Below are positions 63,933-64,000 of a stretch of 64,000 nucleotides of DNA, piece by piece. Made by a program: the position numbers and the translations under genes. Where the stretch lies: contig JBFLXJ010000017.1 of assembly GCA_040757085.1 (NCBI GenBank), forward strand, positions 155,095 to 219,094, in the 5' to 3' direction. How positions within the stretch are numbered: the stretch's first letter is position 1; the number at the start of each line of letters is the position of its first letter. Under the pieces are notes generated by a model. That model was not told the origin of the DNA. It searched no databases and saw only the letters and a list, made by a program, of their open reading frames with translations. The DNA is from Bacillota bacterium. GTDB taxonomy: Bacteria; Bacillota; Sulfobacillia; JACIYH01.

Positions 63933-64000
63933 GTGTATCTGGTTAACGTGAATGTGGAGAAGTGCATCGGATGCGGTGAGTGCGTGGAATGCTGCCCCGC
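63933..64000 (+). CDS. 4Fe-4S ferredoxin-type protein, N-terminal fragment (cut by window edge)
   Basis: GTG 63933, with GAAAGGAAAGTGAG upstream, opens MYLVNVNVEKCIGCGECVECCPA, a CxxCxxCxxxCP cluster-binding motif with one extra Cys before the last ligand. The rest is right of the window, so it may be a small ferredoxin or the start of a larger Fe-S protein. Its place after the YeiH transporter fits anaerobic sulfur metabolism. Confidence 0.85.
   Translation, partial: MYLVNVNVEKCIGCGECVECCP

Overview
The window is one 64 kb stretch of a high-GC Bacillota (Firmicutes) chromosome, almost entirely plus-strand coding. CodY, HslVU, a Spo0E-like protein behind a Spo0A-type box, and dipicolinate synthase dpaAB point to an endospore former. 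A full flagellar operon points to a motile cell, and dsrA-dsrB-dsrD points to an anaerobe that reduces sulfite, possibly sulfate. Gene order follows the Bacillus subtilis codV-to-rnjB chromosomal backbone closely, but with high-GC coding, many GTG/TTG starts and dsr genes. I do not assign a genus.

Layout. (1) 1-3255: 3' end of xerC/codV, hslV, hslU, codY. (2) 3256-3676: non-coding leader with a GEMM-I (c-di-GMP-I) riboswitch, a competing antiterminator and an intrinsic terminator. (3) 3677-25128: about 21 kb flagellar operon: flgB, flgC, fliE-F-G-H-I-J-K, flgD, a flagellar-operon protein, flgE, flbD, fliL, fliM, fliN, a CheY-like protein, a fused fliO-fliP, fliQ, fliR, flhB, flhA, flhF, a PilZ/YcgR-like protein, fliA/sigD and a small Q-rich protein. 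flhG and all other chemotaxis genes usual here are absent. (4) 25210-34187: rpsB, tsf, pyrH, frr, a small protein, uppS, cdsA, a ytvI-like gene, dxr, rseP, ispG. (5) 34168-39047: proS, a GT2 glycosyltransferase, then dsrA-dsrB-dsrD where B. subtilis has polC. (6) 39114-50586: rimP-nusA-rnpM-infB-ylxP-rbfA-nrnA-truB-ribF-rpsO-pnp. (7) 50593-54323: nfo, dut, spo0E-like gene, a small membrane protein, a YflT-like stress protein, an Lgt-like membrane protein. (8) 54356-62286: dpaA-dpaB-asd-dapG-dapA, RNase J, a DUF3006 protein and a ComEC-type MBL lipoprotein. (9) 62287-64000: a 35-aa membrane peptide, a YeiH/PSE-family transporter and the start of a ferredoxin.

How it works together. High c-di-GMP should stabilise the riboswitch aptamer, release the terminator and shut down the flagellar operon. 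The same operon encodes a PilZ c-di-GMP receptor and the flagellar sigma factor, so second-messenger control may act at both RNA and protein level. Lysine-pathway enzymes (asd, dapG, dapA) share an operon with dpaAB, which uses the DapA product to make spore dipicolinate. A Spo0E-like phosphatase gene lies behind a consensus Spo0A box, suggesting feedback on sporulation. DsrABD, the YeiH-family transporter and the terminal ferredoxin suggest sulfite-based anaerobic metabolism, though the rest of that pathway is not in the window.

No rRNA, tRNA, CRISPR array, insertion sequence or prophage was recognised. Long minus-strand reading frames are taken to be GC-rich shadows.
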